Shown piece by piece: positions 1 to 8,446 of a stretch of DNA of 64,000 bases (its first letter is position 1; the number at the start of each line of letters is the position of its first letter). The notes under the pieces are model-generated. The model ran no database searches. It was not told the origin of the DNA and saw nothing but the letters and a program-made list of their open reading frames with translations. The stretch comes from Candidatus Hinthialibacter antarcticus (GTDB taxonomy: Bacteria > Hinthialibacterota > Hinthialibacteria > Hinthialibacterales > Hinthialibacteraceae): the NCBI GenBank assembly GCA_030765645.1, contig JAVCCE010000011.1, positions 186,001 to 250,000 on the forward strand, written 5' to 3'. The translations under genes were made by a program, and so were the position numbers.

Positions 1-717
1 ATACAACGTAGTCTACTGCCCGCGTTGTACGTTGAAGATAAAGAACTTAGCATCCGATCGTATTATCAACCCAATGGAAAAACCGGCGGCGATTATTATG
101 ACTTTATCCTGGCGTCTGATGACGAAGTCTTCTTGGCAATTGCAGACGTCTCCGGCCACGGCAGCCCGGCCGCGTTTATTATGGGCATCACCCGTGCATT
201 ATTACACAGCAAAATCGTACATCATCAATCGCCTGCTGAGATACTTCAGTCGCTGAATGAATATCTGATTCGCTCGATTCGCTCAAACGAATTTGTCACC
301 ATGTTTTTAGGCCGCCTTGATCGAAAAACAAAGAAATTCACGTTTTCAAATGCGGGCCATTTGCCTCCCGTCTGGTTGCGTCCGTCGGATGAAGAAATTT
401 GTGAACTCGAAGAAAGCCGGGGCGTCCCCTTGGGCGTTCTGGATGAGCCGAATTACGATGAAACGCAGATTCAGATGGGGCCAGGCGAAAAAATCGTCCT
501 GTATACCGACGGCGTCGTCGAACTGTTTAACAAAGAACGGATGACATACAGCGAGGAGCGCTTACACTCGCTTCTCAAAGAGAACCGAAACAACGATTCG
601 GTCGATTTATTGGATGTCATCATCCAGGATTTGCAAATGTTCCTGGAACGCGACCTCGACGTACTTCCGGTTGAAGACGATTTGACTGTCGTGGTATTTA
701 CGCTGGATGACTGTTAG
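1..717 (+). CDS. PP2C-type (SpoIIE/RsbU-like) serine phosphatase, 5' end outside window
   Basis: This is the C-terminal catalytic part of a PPM/PP2C phosphatase of the SpoIIE/RsbU class, which dephosphorylates anti-sigma antagonist or other regulatory proteins. The frame is open to base 1 and the residues before the TTG at 25 read QRSLLPAL, the usual lead-in to this domain, so the gene starts upstream of the window. Visible metal-binding and core motifs are GGDYYDF, IADVSGHG, SNAGHLPP, LYTDGVVE and EDDLTVVVF near the C-terminus. In this family such domains often follow a response-regulator, GAF or HAMP sensor module, which would lie outside the window. A gap of about 205 bp separates it from the next gene. 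Confidence 0.9.
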   Translation: MQRSLLPALYVEDKELSIRSYYQPNGKTGGDYYDFILASDDEVFLAIADVSGHGSPAAFIMGITRALLHSKIVHHQSPAEILQSLNEYLIRSIRSNEFVTMFLGRLDRKTKKFTFSNAGHLPPVWLRPSDEEICELEESRGVPLGVLDEPNYDETQIQMGPGEKIVLYTDGVVELFNKERMTYSEERLHSLLKENRNNDSVDLLDVIIQDLQMFLERDLDVLPVEDDLTVVVFTLDDC

Positions 718-922
718 AGCCTTAGTATAAATTTGTGCGGAAAGCGCACTCGTAGGGCCTAGCGATGGATACCGTTACGGAAACTCAATCCGCACAGTAT
801 TCTGGCAACCACTATAAATCCATCACTCCCGATGAATAAGCCTGCAAAGTTGAGTTAAACCTTTTATACTGTGTACGATCTCCTGCTCAGTTCGAGCCGC
901 TTGGGAGGAAAGGCATAGATAT
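718..922. other. Intergenic region, no clear feature
   Basis: This 205-bp spacer contains a TATACT hexamer at 865-870 that could be a -10 element for the downstream operon, but no convincing -35 is seen at the right distance. A GGGAGG ribosome-binding site at 903-908 precedes the ATG at 923. Confidence 0.3.
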
Positions 923-1795
923 ATGATTTTGCGAAAGTCTGGTTTTATGTTAGCGCCCTTCGTCGTTGGCCTGATTGCATTGAATCTTCTGCTCAATCTG
1001 GATGTTTGCGCATTCGATTGGATCAAAGACCCTGACGAAGCATTCAAGCGATCAAAAGACAGCGGCAAACCCGTGATGATGTACTTCTATCATCCATTTT
1101 CATTACGCGAAGACAACAAAGTATTTACGAATGCGCTGGTGCAGCGCTATTCAGATAAGTTAATCGCCGTGCAGATCAATATCGACTCCAACGGCGACTT
1201 GGCCAGCCGCTTTAATGTATATAGCCTTCCCGCCGTCTTGTTTTTTGACGAAAAAGAGCGGGAACTGATCTCGTTTCGCTACGAAGCCGAAAAGCTGCTG
1301 CGCACCCGACTGGTTCAACGCATAAAACAAACCATTGCGAATATTGACGAGTTCACCTTAGTCGAAAGCCAGGTCGAAACGCTCAAAGACAACCCGGACT
1401 TTCTCTACCGATATGCGCGCGGGTTGCGCGACCGGGGGCTATTCAAAGAAGCCGATTCTCATTTCCAACGTCTGTTTGAACACCCGGACGCGTCCATTGA
1501 ATTGAAACAGAAAGCCAAGACGGCTTTTCTCAGCATGTTGATCCTGCAAGCCACCCAACATTTATACAGCCAACGCTATGACGCGGCCATCAATCAGCTG
1601 CAACGCCTGATCGACAAAGTCGACGTACCGTCAATCGTCTATCAGTCGCAATATTTGTTAGGCACCGCGTATTGGGAAGCGGGCGACAAGAAAAAAGCCG
1701 AATCCACGCTAAAAAAATTGATCCGCGATAAAAAATCCGAACCGTTCGCTTCAATGGCAAAACGCTTTTTAGAAGAAAAGGAAGGCAAGCGCTGA
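923..1795 (+). CDS. Exported thioredoxin-fold protein with TPR-like C-terminus
   Basis: The protein has 290 residues with a hydrophobic N-terminal signal or anchor (about residues 7-30). A DUF255-like thioredoxin fold follows (about 35-130, with SGKPVMMYFYHPF and VYSLPAVLFFDEKERE), then a helical tetratricopeptide-like region (about 150-285). The usual CxxC redox pair is missing: the equivalent position reads YHPFSLRED. The cis-Pro-like SLPAV segment is kept. A thiol-disulfide activity is therefore unlikely, and the fold more likely serves binding or a structural role in the periplasm. It is the first gene of a compact run, and its stop codon overlaps the probable start of the next gene. Confidence 0.75.
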   Translation: MILRKSGFMLAPFVVGLIALNLLLNLDVCAFDWIKDPDEAFKRSKDSGKPVMMYFYHPFSLREDNKVFTNALVQRYSDKLIAVQINIDSNGDLASRFNVYSLPAVLFFDEKERELISFRYEAEKLLRTRLVQRIKQTIANIDEFTLVESQVETLKDNPDFLYRYARGLRDRGLFKEADSHFQRLFEHPDASIELKQKAKTAFLSMLILQATQHLYSQRYDAAINQLQRLIDKVDVPSIVYQSQYLLGTAYWEAGDKKKAESTLKKLIRDKKSEPFASMAKRFLEEKEGKR

Positions 1796-2913
1796 GAACC
1801 GTTCACGCTGACTGCCGCCATTATGTTGGCGACCGACCCTGTACGCCGCACAAACAAAGCGGCGTGTTTTGTGACGGCTGCCCCCAATACGATCCGGTCC
1901 AGTCGCGCATTCTCGTCATCAAACTGGGTGCGACCGGCGACGTATTGCGAACGACGGCGTTAATCAAAACGCTGCAATCGCTTTACCCTGCGTCACATCT
2001 CACCTGGGTCTGCGGCGCGGGGTCGCTTCCATTCATCAACAATAATCCTAACATTGATCGTGCACTATTATTTAACGACGCCTCTCTCTTGTTCTTACAG
2101 GCGCTGTCGTTTGATGTTTGCATTAACTTTGATCTTTCGCCCGAAGCCTGCGCTTTGGCGGAATCCGTCTCTGCGCCGACAAAACACGGCTATGGACTGG
2201 CGCCGTCTGGCGCCGTCAAACCGTTTTCGCCCGCTGCGGAAACCGTGTATGAAATGAGCTTGTGGGATGACGTTAAACGCGCAAACCAAAAGACCTACCA
2301 GCAATTGATGGCGGACCTCATCACAGAACAAGCCTCTTACGGCCCGATCCAACTGCATCTACCGGAAGCGTCGCTGGCAGCGGCGGACGCTTTCGCCAAG
2401 TGCGCTCAATTCGATGCAAATAAAATTTCAATTGGGCTTAACGTCGGCGCGGGCGAGCGCTGGCAGCACAAAAAATGGCCGGCAGAAGGCTTCATCGAAC
2501 TGGCCCGGAACGCCCACCAGAAACTCAACGCCCAAATCATTATTCTCTACGGCCCCGACGATGAAGCGCAAGCGCAAAAGGTCATGCAGTCGCTCAAAGT
2601 CCCCTTTATTGACGCCGGGCTATGGCCTTCGATATTAGATTTTTGCGCGGTGTTAAATCTATGCGACGCCGTTGTCACCGGCGATACCTTCGCGCTGCAC
2701 GCCGCGCTCGCTTTAAGGAAAAAGGTGGTATGCCTTGTCGGGCCGACTTCCGCAACCGAGTTGGAATTATACGGTCAGGGAGTTATCCTTCAGGGAGACG
2801 TCGATTGCTTGGGGTGTTACCTCACCCGGTGCGACAAAGAGCCGCATTGCATGAACAGGCTGCCTGCCGACGCCGTATTTAACGCATTAAGCGCTTTACT
2901 AAAACAGGTCTAA
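1792..2913 (+). CDS. Glycosyltransferase family 9 (heptosyltransferase-like), probable CTG start
   Basis: This is a GT-B fold ADP-heptose:LPS heptosyltransferase-like protein (RILVIKLGATGDVLRTT at the N-terminal Rossmann half, LNVGAGERWQHKKWP in the donor half, and VVTGDTFALHAAL). It probably adds sugars to lipopolysaccharide or another surface glycan at the inner membrane. The first ATG/GTG/TTG codon is GTG 1864. The 24 codons upstream of it encode a Cys/His cluster (DCRHYVGDRPCTPHK continuing into FCDGC) that resembles an N-terminal metal-binding extension known in some GT9 proteins. The only plausible start covering it is CTG 1792. That codon overlaps the preceding TGA and follows an AAGGAAGG ribosome-binding site at 1778-1785. 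Function is confident; the CTG start is an inference. Confidence 0.78.
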   Translation: MRTVHADCRHYVGDRPCTPHKQSGVFCDGCPQYDPVQSRILVIKLGATGDVLRTTALIKTLQSLYPASHLTWVCGAGSLPFINNNPNIDRALLFNDASLLFLQALSFDVCINFDLSPEACALAESVSAPTKHGYGLAPSGAVKPFSPAAETVYEMSLWDDVKRANQKTYQQLMADLITEQASYGPIQLHLPEASLAAADAFAKCAQFDANKISIGLNVGAGERWQHKKWPAEGFIELARNAHQKLNAQIIILYGPDDEAQAQKVMQSLKVPFIDAGLWPSILDFCAVLNLCDAVVTGDTFALHAALALRKKVVCLVGPTSATELELYGQGVILQGDVDCLGCYLTRCDKEPHCMNRLPADAVFNALSALLKQV

Positions 2914-2918
2914 CACGA

Positions 2919-3683
2919 ATGACAATCTTTCAACACGACCCACAAGCCAGTTGGCGCAACCACCAGCGGGTACGCTTTATCAAAGGCCTCTACTACACTT
3001 GGCATGACCTGAATGCGCTGAGCGACGCGTTTGTGGAAGAAGGCAAAATCTCTCACGACGCCATCGACACATTGCTTGAAACCCATTTGCGCCAGTTAAA
3101 AGACCTCTCGCACCACCTCTACCGGATGCCCGAATCATGGGAAACCGAACAAAAAAGACAACGCATCCTAGACCGCATTTTGGGCGAACTGTGGCATGAA
3201 CTCGACAAAGCCCGCGACAACGCGCGCCTACTCGAAGCCTATCATACCGAACAAGCCAACTTCACTGCTGACGACGATAAAACCTTACAAGCCCTCGGCA
3301 AACTGAACAGCCAGGTATTAAGCGCCGCAAGAAAAGAATTGCCCGTATTACTTCGCCGGGCCAAACGAATGATGGAAAAGCTGATGCCCTTATTCGAGGC
3401 GATCATTCACGTCTACTCTGACAACCCCGTCGTACTACGTACGCTCTACTTTGAACGCGATGAATTTGAAAAATTGATGGGTAAAAACGCACTGGACCAT
3501 TTTTTTCGACTAATGTACGGTTCGGTCGGCAAAGGCTATGTTTCGCTGATCGAATCACTGGTCGATACCCAACACATTATCCGCGCCAACGCAGCGTTAT
3601 CTGAACTAAAGACTCGCGCACAATCGAATTCCCGCCTACGCCCCTTTGCCAAAGAAGCCGAAGCGCTTATTTCCAATCCCTAG
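2919..3683 (+). CDS. Uncharacterised helical protein
   Basis: This 254-residue protein has no family I recognise. It is predicted soluble and almost entirely alpha-helical, rich in Leu, Arg, Glu and Lys, with no signal peptide or membrane segment and no cysteine cluster. It starts 5 bp after the stop of the GT9 gene, so it is probably co-transcribed and may assist in the same surface-glycan process. Composition matches its neighbours. Confidence 0.6.
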   Translation: MTIFQHDPQASWRNHQRVRFIKGLYYTWHDLNALSDAFVEEGKISHDAIDTLLETHLRQLKDLSHHLYRMPESWETEQKRQRILDRILGELWHELDKARDNARLLEAYHTEQANFTADDDKTLQALGKLNSQVLSAARKELPVLLRRAKRMMEKLMPLFEAIIHVYSDNPVVLRTLYFERDEFEKLMGKNALDHFFRLMYGSVGKGYVSLIESLVDTQHIIRANAALSELKTRAQSNSRLRPFAKEAEALISNP

Positions 3684-3719
3684 TCGTTTGTTCCGAATCG
3701 TTATGAGAATTTGAAATAC

Positions 3720-3800
3720 CTCGGGGTTGGGTTACGCTTGTCTCCGTCGCGGCTTATTGCCGCTGACTACGAAAGCCGCTTCACCCAATCCCCTGCGGCA
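3720..3800 (-). repeat. Structured intergenic repeat, family A copy 1
   Basis: Read on the minus strand, this roughly 80-bp element has outer arms GGGGATTGGGT and ACCCAACCCC enclosing AAGCGGCTTTCG and an inner hairpin GCGGC-AATAA-GCCGC. Two further copies lie at 50188-50270 and 59966-60048, with compensated changes in the inner stem. It sits between convergent genes, downstream of the helical-protein gene. Confidence 0.8.
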
Positions 3801-3914
3801 TTTCAAGCGTAAGCCACAGGGTCTTTTTTAATGAATAACCCCGTCGCAAGCAGCGGGATATCAAACCGTGTAATTATATGCCATCTCAAAACCATTTCGT
3901 TCAAGAAAGGTTTG

Positions 3915-4022
3915 GGGCCTGTCAAAAATGAACCAGCGAATTCTGGCATGGGCGCATCTCTGGAAGCGCCTGTGCATAAGGGCCTGAAAGCCCGCACTGA
4001 AGCGAGCAGAGATGCGCCCATG
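3915..4022 (+). repeat. Structured intergenic repeat, family B copy 1
   Basis: The core is at 3947-4022, bounded by a perfect 15-bp inverted repeat CATGGGCGCATCTCT (3947-3961) and AGAGATGCGCCCATG (4008-4022). It encloses the conserved segment GGCCTGAAAGCCCGCACTGA. Four other copies occur at about 28482, 34998, 43686 and 59681. It lies 3' of the RNA methyltransferase gene in a convergent spacer. The apparent small ORF across it is produced by the repeat. Confidence 0.85.
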
Positions 4023-4116
4023 CCTTTCACAACCAAAACACAAGTTGTTTTGAGATGGCTTCTCGTATTTCTTACACCCCGAAGGGCGAGAAGTTAAACC
4101 TAATGATAAACTTTCA

Positions 4117-5400
4117 TCATTTTTGCAAATGGATCACAGCTTCGAGGTGATAGGTCTGGGGGAACATATCAAACGCTTGCAGCGATTGAATGGAATAGCC
4201 CGCGTCAAGAAATACATTCACATCACGCGCCATCGCAGCGGGATGACACGAGATCATTACAACATCGTTTGAGCCAAATTGCGCCAACGCCCTGCGCACC
4301 GGCTTCGACAGACCGTCGCGGGGCGGGTTTAACACCATCGCATCGAATCCACTTGAATTTCGCCGGACAAACGCCTCAAGCGGCTGCGATAAAAATTGCA
4401 AGTTCTCCGCTTCGTCTTTGCTTTCGTCCCGCGCGATTTCAACTGCGTCCGCATTAATTTCAACGCCGACGACGTAATCAAACCGCCGGGTCAGCATTCG
4501 CGTCAACTCGCCCACGCCGCAATACCCGTCTAGCAACGAACGCTTGGATTGAAACGGCAGCGCCAGTACATAGTCGTACAGCGCCTCGCGTACGTCGGGG
4601 TTGATCTGCCGAAACACGTCTTTGGGTTTGACGTAATTCACCTCGTTACGTGAATAGACTTTCGCCGGATCGCTGGTCTCAGGATGATAATGAAGTACAT
4701 CAATACTGGTCTCCGCCGTAATCAGGCAGAACACCAAGTTTGAAAGCAGGGCTTTCGGAATGCGAACGTCGCTTAATTCAACATGCAACGCGCCGTCGAT
4801 CATACGGAACACCGCGCAAGCCTGATGGGCGCCGTCTTTATCTGGCGGCGGCAATATCGCCTGGCAATCATCCAGCGCCTCTGAAAGCGGTTGCATCGCG
4901 GCGCGAATTTTTGCATGAGCAATCGCGCAATCATTTACCGGGATGTGTTTCGCCGGGTTATACACGCGGTGATAATACAACGCCACTTTGCCGTCGATGC
5001 GGCGCAGCGGCAGCGTCAATTTGTTGCGGTATTCCCAGGGAGGCGAGGCCGCAATCGTCTCACATTCCACATCAATGCGGCCCACGCGGCGGAAGGTTTC
5101 CACCAGCCATTGCCGCTTCCATTCGACCTGTTGTTCATACGAAACATGCTGCAACTGGCACCCGCCGCACTCACCGTAATACGGGCACGACGGCGCCACC
5201 CGCGCTGGATGCGCATTCAACGAGTCGCCGTACGCCTGCAATGGAAGCGCACGGTCGTAGTTCTTTTTTTGGTCAATGATAGAAACGCGCCACGCTTCTT
5301 GCGGCAACGTAAAGGGGACGAACACGGCCTTGCCGTCTACGCGGCCAATGCCCTCGGCCTGGGTCGACAGCGTATCAATGGTGAGGTCGATGTCTTTCAC
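4117..5400 (-). CDS. Class I SAM-dependent RNA (uracil-5-)-methyltransferase, RlmD/RumA/TrmA family
   Basis: The 427-residue protein has an N-terminal TRAM-like beta-barrel (1-60) and then a cysteine cluster CPYYGECGGCQ (about 70-82) matching the [4Fe-4S] site of RlmD-type enzymes. The Rossmann methyltransferase domain shows DGYCGVGELT (SAM binding), GVEINADAVEIA, LNPPRDGLS and the nucleophile segment MISCHPAAMARD. It should transfer methyl from SAM to C5 of a uridine in rRNA or tRNA; which site is not readable from sequence. The GTG start at 5400 overlaps the alaS stop as GTGA, so the two are translationally coupled. Confidence 0.88.
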   Translation of the reverse strand: MKDIDLTIDTLSTQAEGIGRVDGKAVFVPFTLPQEAWRVSIIDQKKNYDRALPLQAYGDSLNAHPARVAPSCPYYGECGGCQLQHVSYEQQVEWKRQWLVETFRRVGRIDVECETIAASPPWEYRNKLTLPLRRIDGKVALYYHRVYNPAKHIPVNDCAIAHAKIRAAMQPLSEALDDCQAILPPPDKDGAHQACAVFRMIDGALHVELSDVRIPKALLSNLVFCLITAETSIDVLHYHPETSDPAKVYSRNEVNYVKPKDVFRQINPDVREALYDYVLALPFQSKRSLLDGYCGVGELTRMLTRRFDYVVGVEINADAVEIARDESKDEAENLQFLSQPLEAFVRRNSSGFDAMVLNPPRDGLSKPVRRALAQFGSNDVVMISCHPAAMARDVNVFLDAGYSIQSLQAFDMFPQTYHLEAVIHLQK

Positions 5401-8057
5401 GCGGGTTGAGCCTGGGACACGATCTCTCTCACGCGGGCCAATGCGTCAGGCAATTTGCTGGCGTCTTTTCCGCCCGCCATGGCGCGGTTTTTACGCCCGC
5501 CGCCGCCGCCGCCCGCAATGGTCGCTGCTTCTTTGACGATCTTGCCCGCATCAAAGGTCTTCGTCAGGTCGTCGCTAACGCCGCAGACAAACGTCACCTT
5601 GCCGTCGCTGGCGCTGGCGAGAAATCCAATGAACGATTTAGCGCCGTTCATCAGGCTGTCCATCGCGGCTTGCAGTTCCTCTTTATCCGAAACGTCAACC
5701 TGCTTTGCGACCAGCGTCACGCCGTTGATTTCTTCGGCGCCGTCGCGAAGATTGACCGCTTCGCCGGAGAGCAATTTCTGTTTGAGTTCTTTATTGTCGC
5801 GTTCGAGTTGCTTGAGTTGGTCGAGCAGGCGGACGACGCGCTCCGGCGATTCGTTGGGAGAGACTTTCAATCCACCCGCGATTTGCGCGAGCAACTGGCG
5901 GTCGCGCTGCGCTTCGAGTACGGCGCGGGAACCCGTCACAGCTTCGATGCGGCGGTTGCCCGCCGAAATGGAACTTTCTGATAAAATGCGGAAAAACCCA
6001 ATTTCGCCCGTGTTACGAACATGCGTTCCACCGCACAGTTCGAGGCTAACGGGGATTTTTTCGTCGCTTTCATTCACGACTTCGACAGTGCGGACAACGT
6101 CGCCGTATTTCTCGCCGAAGAGCGCCATGGCGCCGCGTGCGCGTGCATTGTCAATTGAGTCTTCTTCTATCTTGACCGCGTGGTTTTCATTCACCCAGCG
6201 GTTGACGTGTTCTTCGATAGTCTGAATTTCTTGCGGCTTGACGGATTCATAATGAGTAAAGTCAAACCGCAAATTATCGGGCGACACCATTGAGCCTGAT
6301 TGTTTGATGTGCTCGCCCAATACCTTTTGCAACGCCGCTTGCAGCAAGTGGGTCGCAGTATGATTTTTCATAATCGGGTGGCGCGAGTCAGCGTCGACGC
6401 ATAACCGCACCGCATCGCCTTCTTGCACGGAACCGCGCTCGACTACGCCGAAATGAACGAACACGCCAGCAGCGGTCTTGCGGGTGGTTTCGATTCGCAC
6501 AAAGAAATCTTTGTCGCCCAAACCTTCAATGACGCCCTTGTCGCCGACCTGCCCGCCGGATTCAGCATAAAACGGAGTGGTTTCTACAACGATCTCAATT
6601 TCATTGCCTGCCACGGCGGATTCTTGTTTTTCACCGTTGCGGAAAATCGCGAGAACCTTGCTTTCTTCACGCATGGAGTCGTAGCCAGTGAACTTCGTCG
6701 CAGCGACGTTGATGTCGAGTTCGACTTTGGTTTCGCCGGAGCCTTTCCAGGCGGCCTGGGCGCGTAGGCGCTGTTCTTCCATACAAGTTTCGAACTTGTC
6801 TTCGTCGTATCCTTCAAAGCCGCGTTCGGTAAGAATCTCGCTGGTCATATCCGGCGGAAAGCCATAGGTGTCATATAGCGAAAACGCTTTGTCGCCGGGC
6901 AGCGTCTTGGCTTTGCCTGATTCCAGTTCGCCGATCATTTCTTCGAGGCGAATCAGGCCGCGGTTCAGCGTCTGGCGGAAGGCTTCCTCTTCGGCGGCGG
7001 CGATGCGTCGGGTGAAATTCAACCGCTCAGGCAAATCGCCGTATTCTTTGCCATAGATATTCGAGACGACTTCCATCGCGGGCGAGAACAGGTTGGCGTC
7101 AACGCCGAGGTTCAAGCCGTGGCGAATAGCGCGGCGCATGATGCGGCGCAAGACGTAGCCGCGCCCGGCGTTGCTGGGCGTGACCTGGTCAGTCAGCAAA
7201 AACGTGGTCGCGCGAACATGGTCAGCCAACACGCGAAACGAAACGTCTTTGGTTTTATCGTCGCGAAATTTCAGCCCGCTGAGTTCTTCAAAATATTTGA
7301 TAATGGGATGAAGCAAGTCTGTTTCGTAGTTCGACTCGACGCCCTGCATAATGCAGGCGAGGCGCTCTAATCCCATACCAGTATCGATATTCTTACGGGC
7401 CAGCGGAGGCAGCGAGCCGTCGGGCTGGCGGTCAAATTGGGTGAATACCAGGTTCCAATATTCGGTAAAACGGTCGTCTTCGCCTTCAACGGCGGGGCTG
7501 GCGTCGGCGCGACCGGAGCCGTATTCAGGCCCTTTGTCATAGTAGAGTTCAGAACAAGGGCCGGACGGCCCTAAGATGCCCGATGAAGGCCAAAAATTAT
7601 CCGCCGCGCCCATTTTGACGATGCGGCTGGGGGAAATATCGGTCTCATCCGTCCACAATTTACCGCTTTCGTCGTCGTCTTCGTAGATGCTGACCCAGAT
7701 TTTTTCTTTGGGAATCTTCATCACATCGACGGAAAATTCCCACGCCCAGCGGATCGCTTCGCGTTTGAAATAATCGCCGAAGGAGAAGTTGCCCAGCATT
7801 TCAAAGAAGGTGTGATGGCGCTCGGTGTAGCCCACCTCTTCGATATCGCTGGTGCGGAAGCACTTCTGGCAGGTGGTGGCGCATTTGAGCGCATCGCCCA
7901 TCTCGCCGAGAAAATACGGCTTGAATTGCACCATACCAGCGCTTGAGAACAATAAGGTGGGGTCGTTTTTCGGAACGAGCGAATCGCTGGGCCAAGCCTC
8001 ATGCCCGCGTTCGACGAAAAATTCGCGATAGGCGTCGCGGATTTCTTGCGTCTTCAT
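5397..8057 (-). CDS. alaS: Alanyl-tRNA synthetase
   Basis: This is a full-length 886-residue AlaRS that charges tRNA-Ala in the cytoplasm. The N-terminus carries the class II catalytic core, beginning with IRDAYREFFVERGHEAWPS. The editing domain has zinc-site motifs HTATHLL (about 565) and CGGTHV (about 665), and the C-terminal DHHA1 domain ends in a glycine-rich GGGGGGRKNRAMAGG. Start ATG 8057 is preceded by AAGG. The gene lies 30 bp downstream of the initiator tRNA and is coupled to the RNA methyltransferase, giving a translation-themed transcription unit on the minus strand. Confidence 0.97.
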   Translation of the reverse strand: MKTQEIRDAYREFFVERGHEAWPSDSLVPKNDPTLLFSSAGMVQFKPYFLGEMGDALKCATTCQKCFRTSDIEEVGYTERHHTFFEMLGNFSFGDYFKREAIRWAWEFSVDVMKIPKEKIWVSIYEDDDESGKLWTDETDISPSRIVKMGAADNFWPSSGILGPSGPCSELYYDKGPEYGSGRADASPAVEGEDDRFTEYWNLVFTQFDRQPDGSLPPLARKNIDTGMGLERLACIMQGVESNYETDLLHPIIKYFEELSGLKFRDDKTKDVSFRVLADHVRATTFLLTDQVTPSNAGRGYVLRRIMRRAIRHGLNLGVDANLFSPAMEVVSNIYGKEYGDLPERLNFTRRIAAAEEEAFRQTLNRGLIRLEEMIGELESGKAKTLPGDKAFSLYDTYGFPPDMTSEILTERGFEGYDEDKFETCMEEQRLRAQAAWKGSGETKVELDINVAATKFTGYDSMREESKVLAIFRNGEKQESAVAGNEIEIVVETTPFYAESGGQVGDKGVIEGLGDKDFFVRIETTRKTAAGVFVHFGVVERGSVQEGDAVRLCVDADSRHPIMKNHTATHLLQAALQKVLGEHIKQSGSMVSPDNLRFDFTHYESVKPQEIQTIEEHVNRWVNENHAVKIEEDSIDNARARGAMALFGEKYGDVVRTVEVVNESDEKIPVSLELCGGTHVRNTGEIGFFRILSESSISAGNRRIEAVTGSRAVLEAQRDRQLLAQIAGGLKVSPNESPERVVRLLDQLKQLERDNKELKQKLLSGEAVNLRDGAEEINGVTLVAKQVDVSDKEELQAAMDSLMNGAKSFIGFLASASDGKVTFVCGVSDDLTKTFDAGKIVKEAATIAGGGGGGRKNRAMAGGKDASKLPDALARVREIVSQAQPA

Positions 8058-8087
8058 GAGAGAGGAACCTTATGAGAAGTTGAGAGT

Positions 8088-8162
<75 letters not shown>

Positions 8163-8446
8163 CCAGTTCGAAACACGCCAAAATGCAGCGTAATTTGTCT
8201 GTTTTACAGAAACAAGAGTATAAGAGCGATGGCAACAAGCGCAAAGGTGCACAGTTCACATCAATCATATATATTGAGCGACAAGTCAAAAAAGATCAAT
8301 CAAAAAGAGCAGAACCGTTTCAAATGGTTGCAATCCACCGCTGAATTCACTCAAGGTTTTCCATCTTTCCGACGATGATTACAACATAGCCAGGGAAGGC
8401 GTATTGGATCCACGGACGGATTTTGGTCGGTTGACGAGGTGAGGCG
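8163..8446. other. Intergenic region between divergent tRNA/alaS unit and EF-hand-like gene
   Basis: Apart from the candidate minus-strand promoter at 8217-8244, I see only a ribosome-binding site GAGGTGAGG immediately before ATG 8447. Open frames on the minus strand here have no recognisable protein content. Confidence 0.3.
8217..8244 (-). promoter_or_regulatory. Candidate sigma70-type promoter for tRNA-fMet-alaS unit
   Basis: On the minus strand TTGCGC (8239-8244) is followed after 16 bp by TATACT (8217-8222). The start point would be near 8210, about 48 nt before the mature tRNA 5' end. The -10 is good and the -35 matches only in the TTG. The location supports it. Confidence 0.45.

Noticed and set aside
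3831-4097. Small plus-strand ORF sharing peptide GLKARTEASR with ORFs at 28522 and 59760
   Set aside because: The shared peptide is simply the translation of the family B repeat in one frame; the rest of each ORF is unrelated and there is no ribosome-binding site pattern.
5406-6225. Long open frames antisense to alaS
   Set aside because: They are shadows of the alaS coding strand with no protein features; alaS is certain here.
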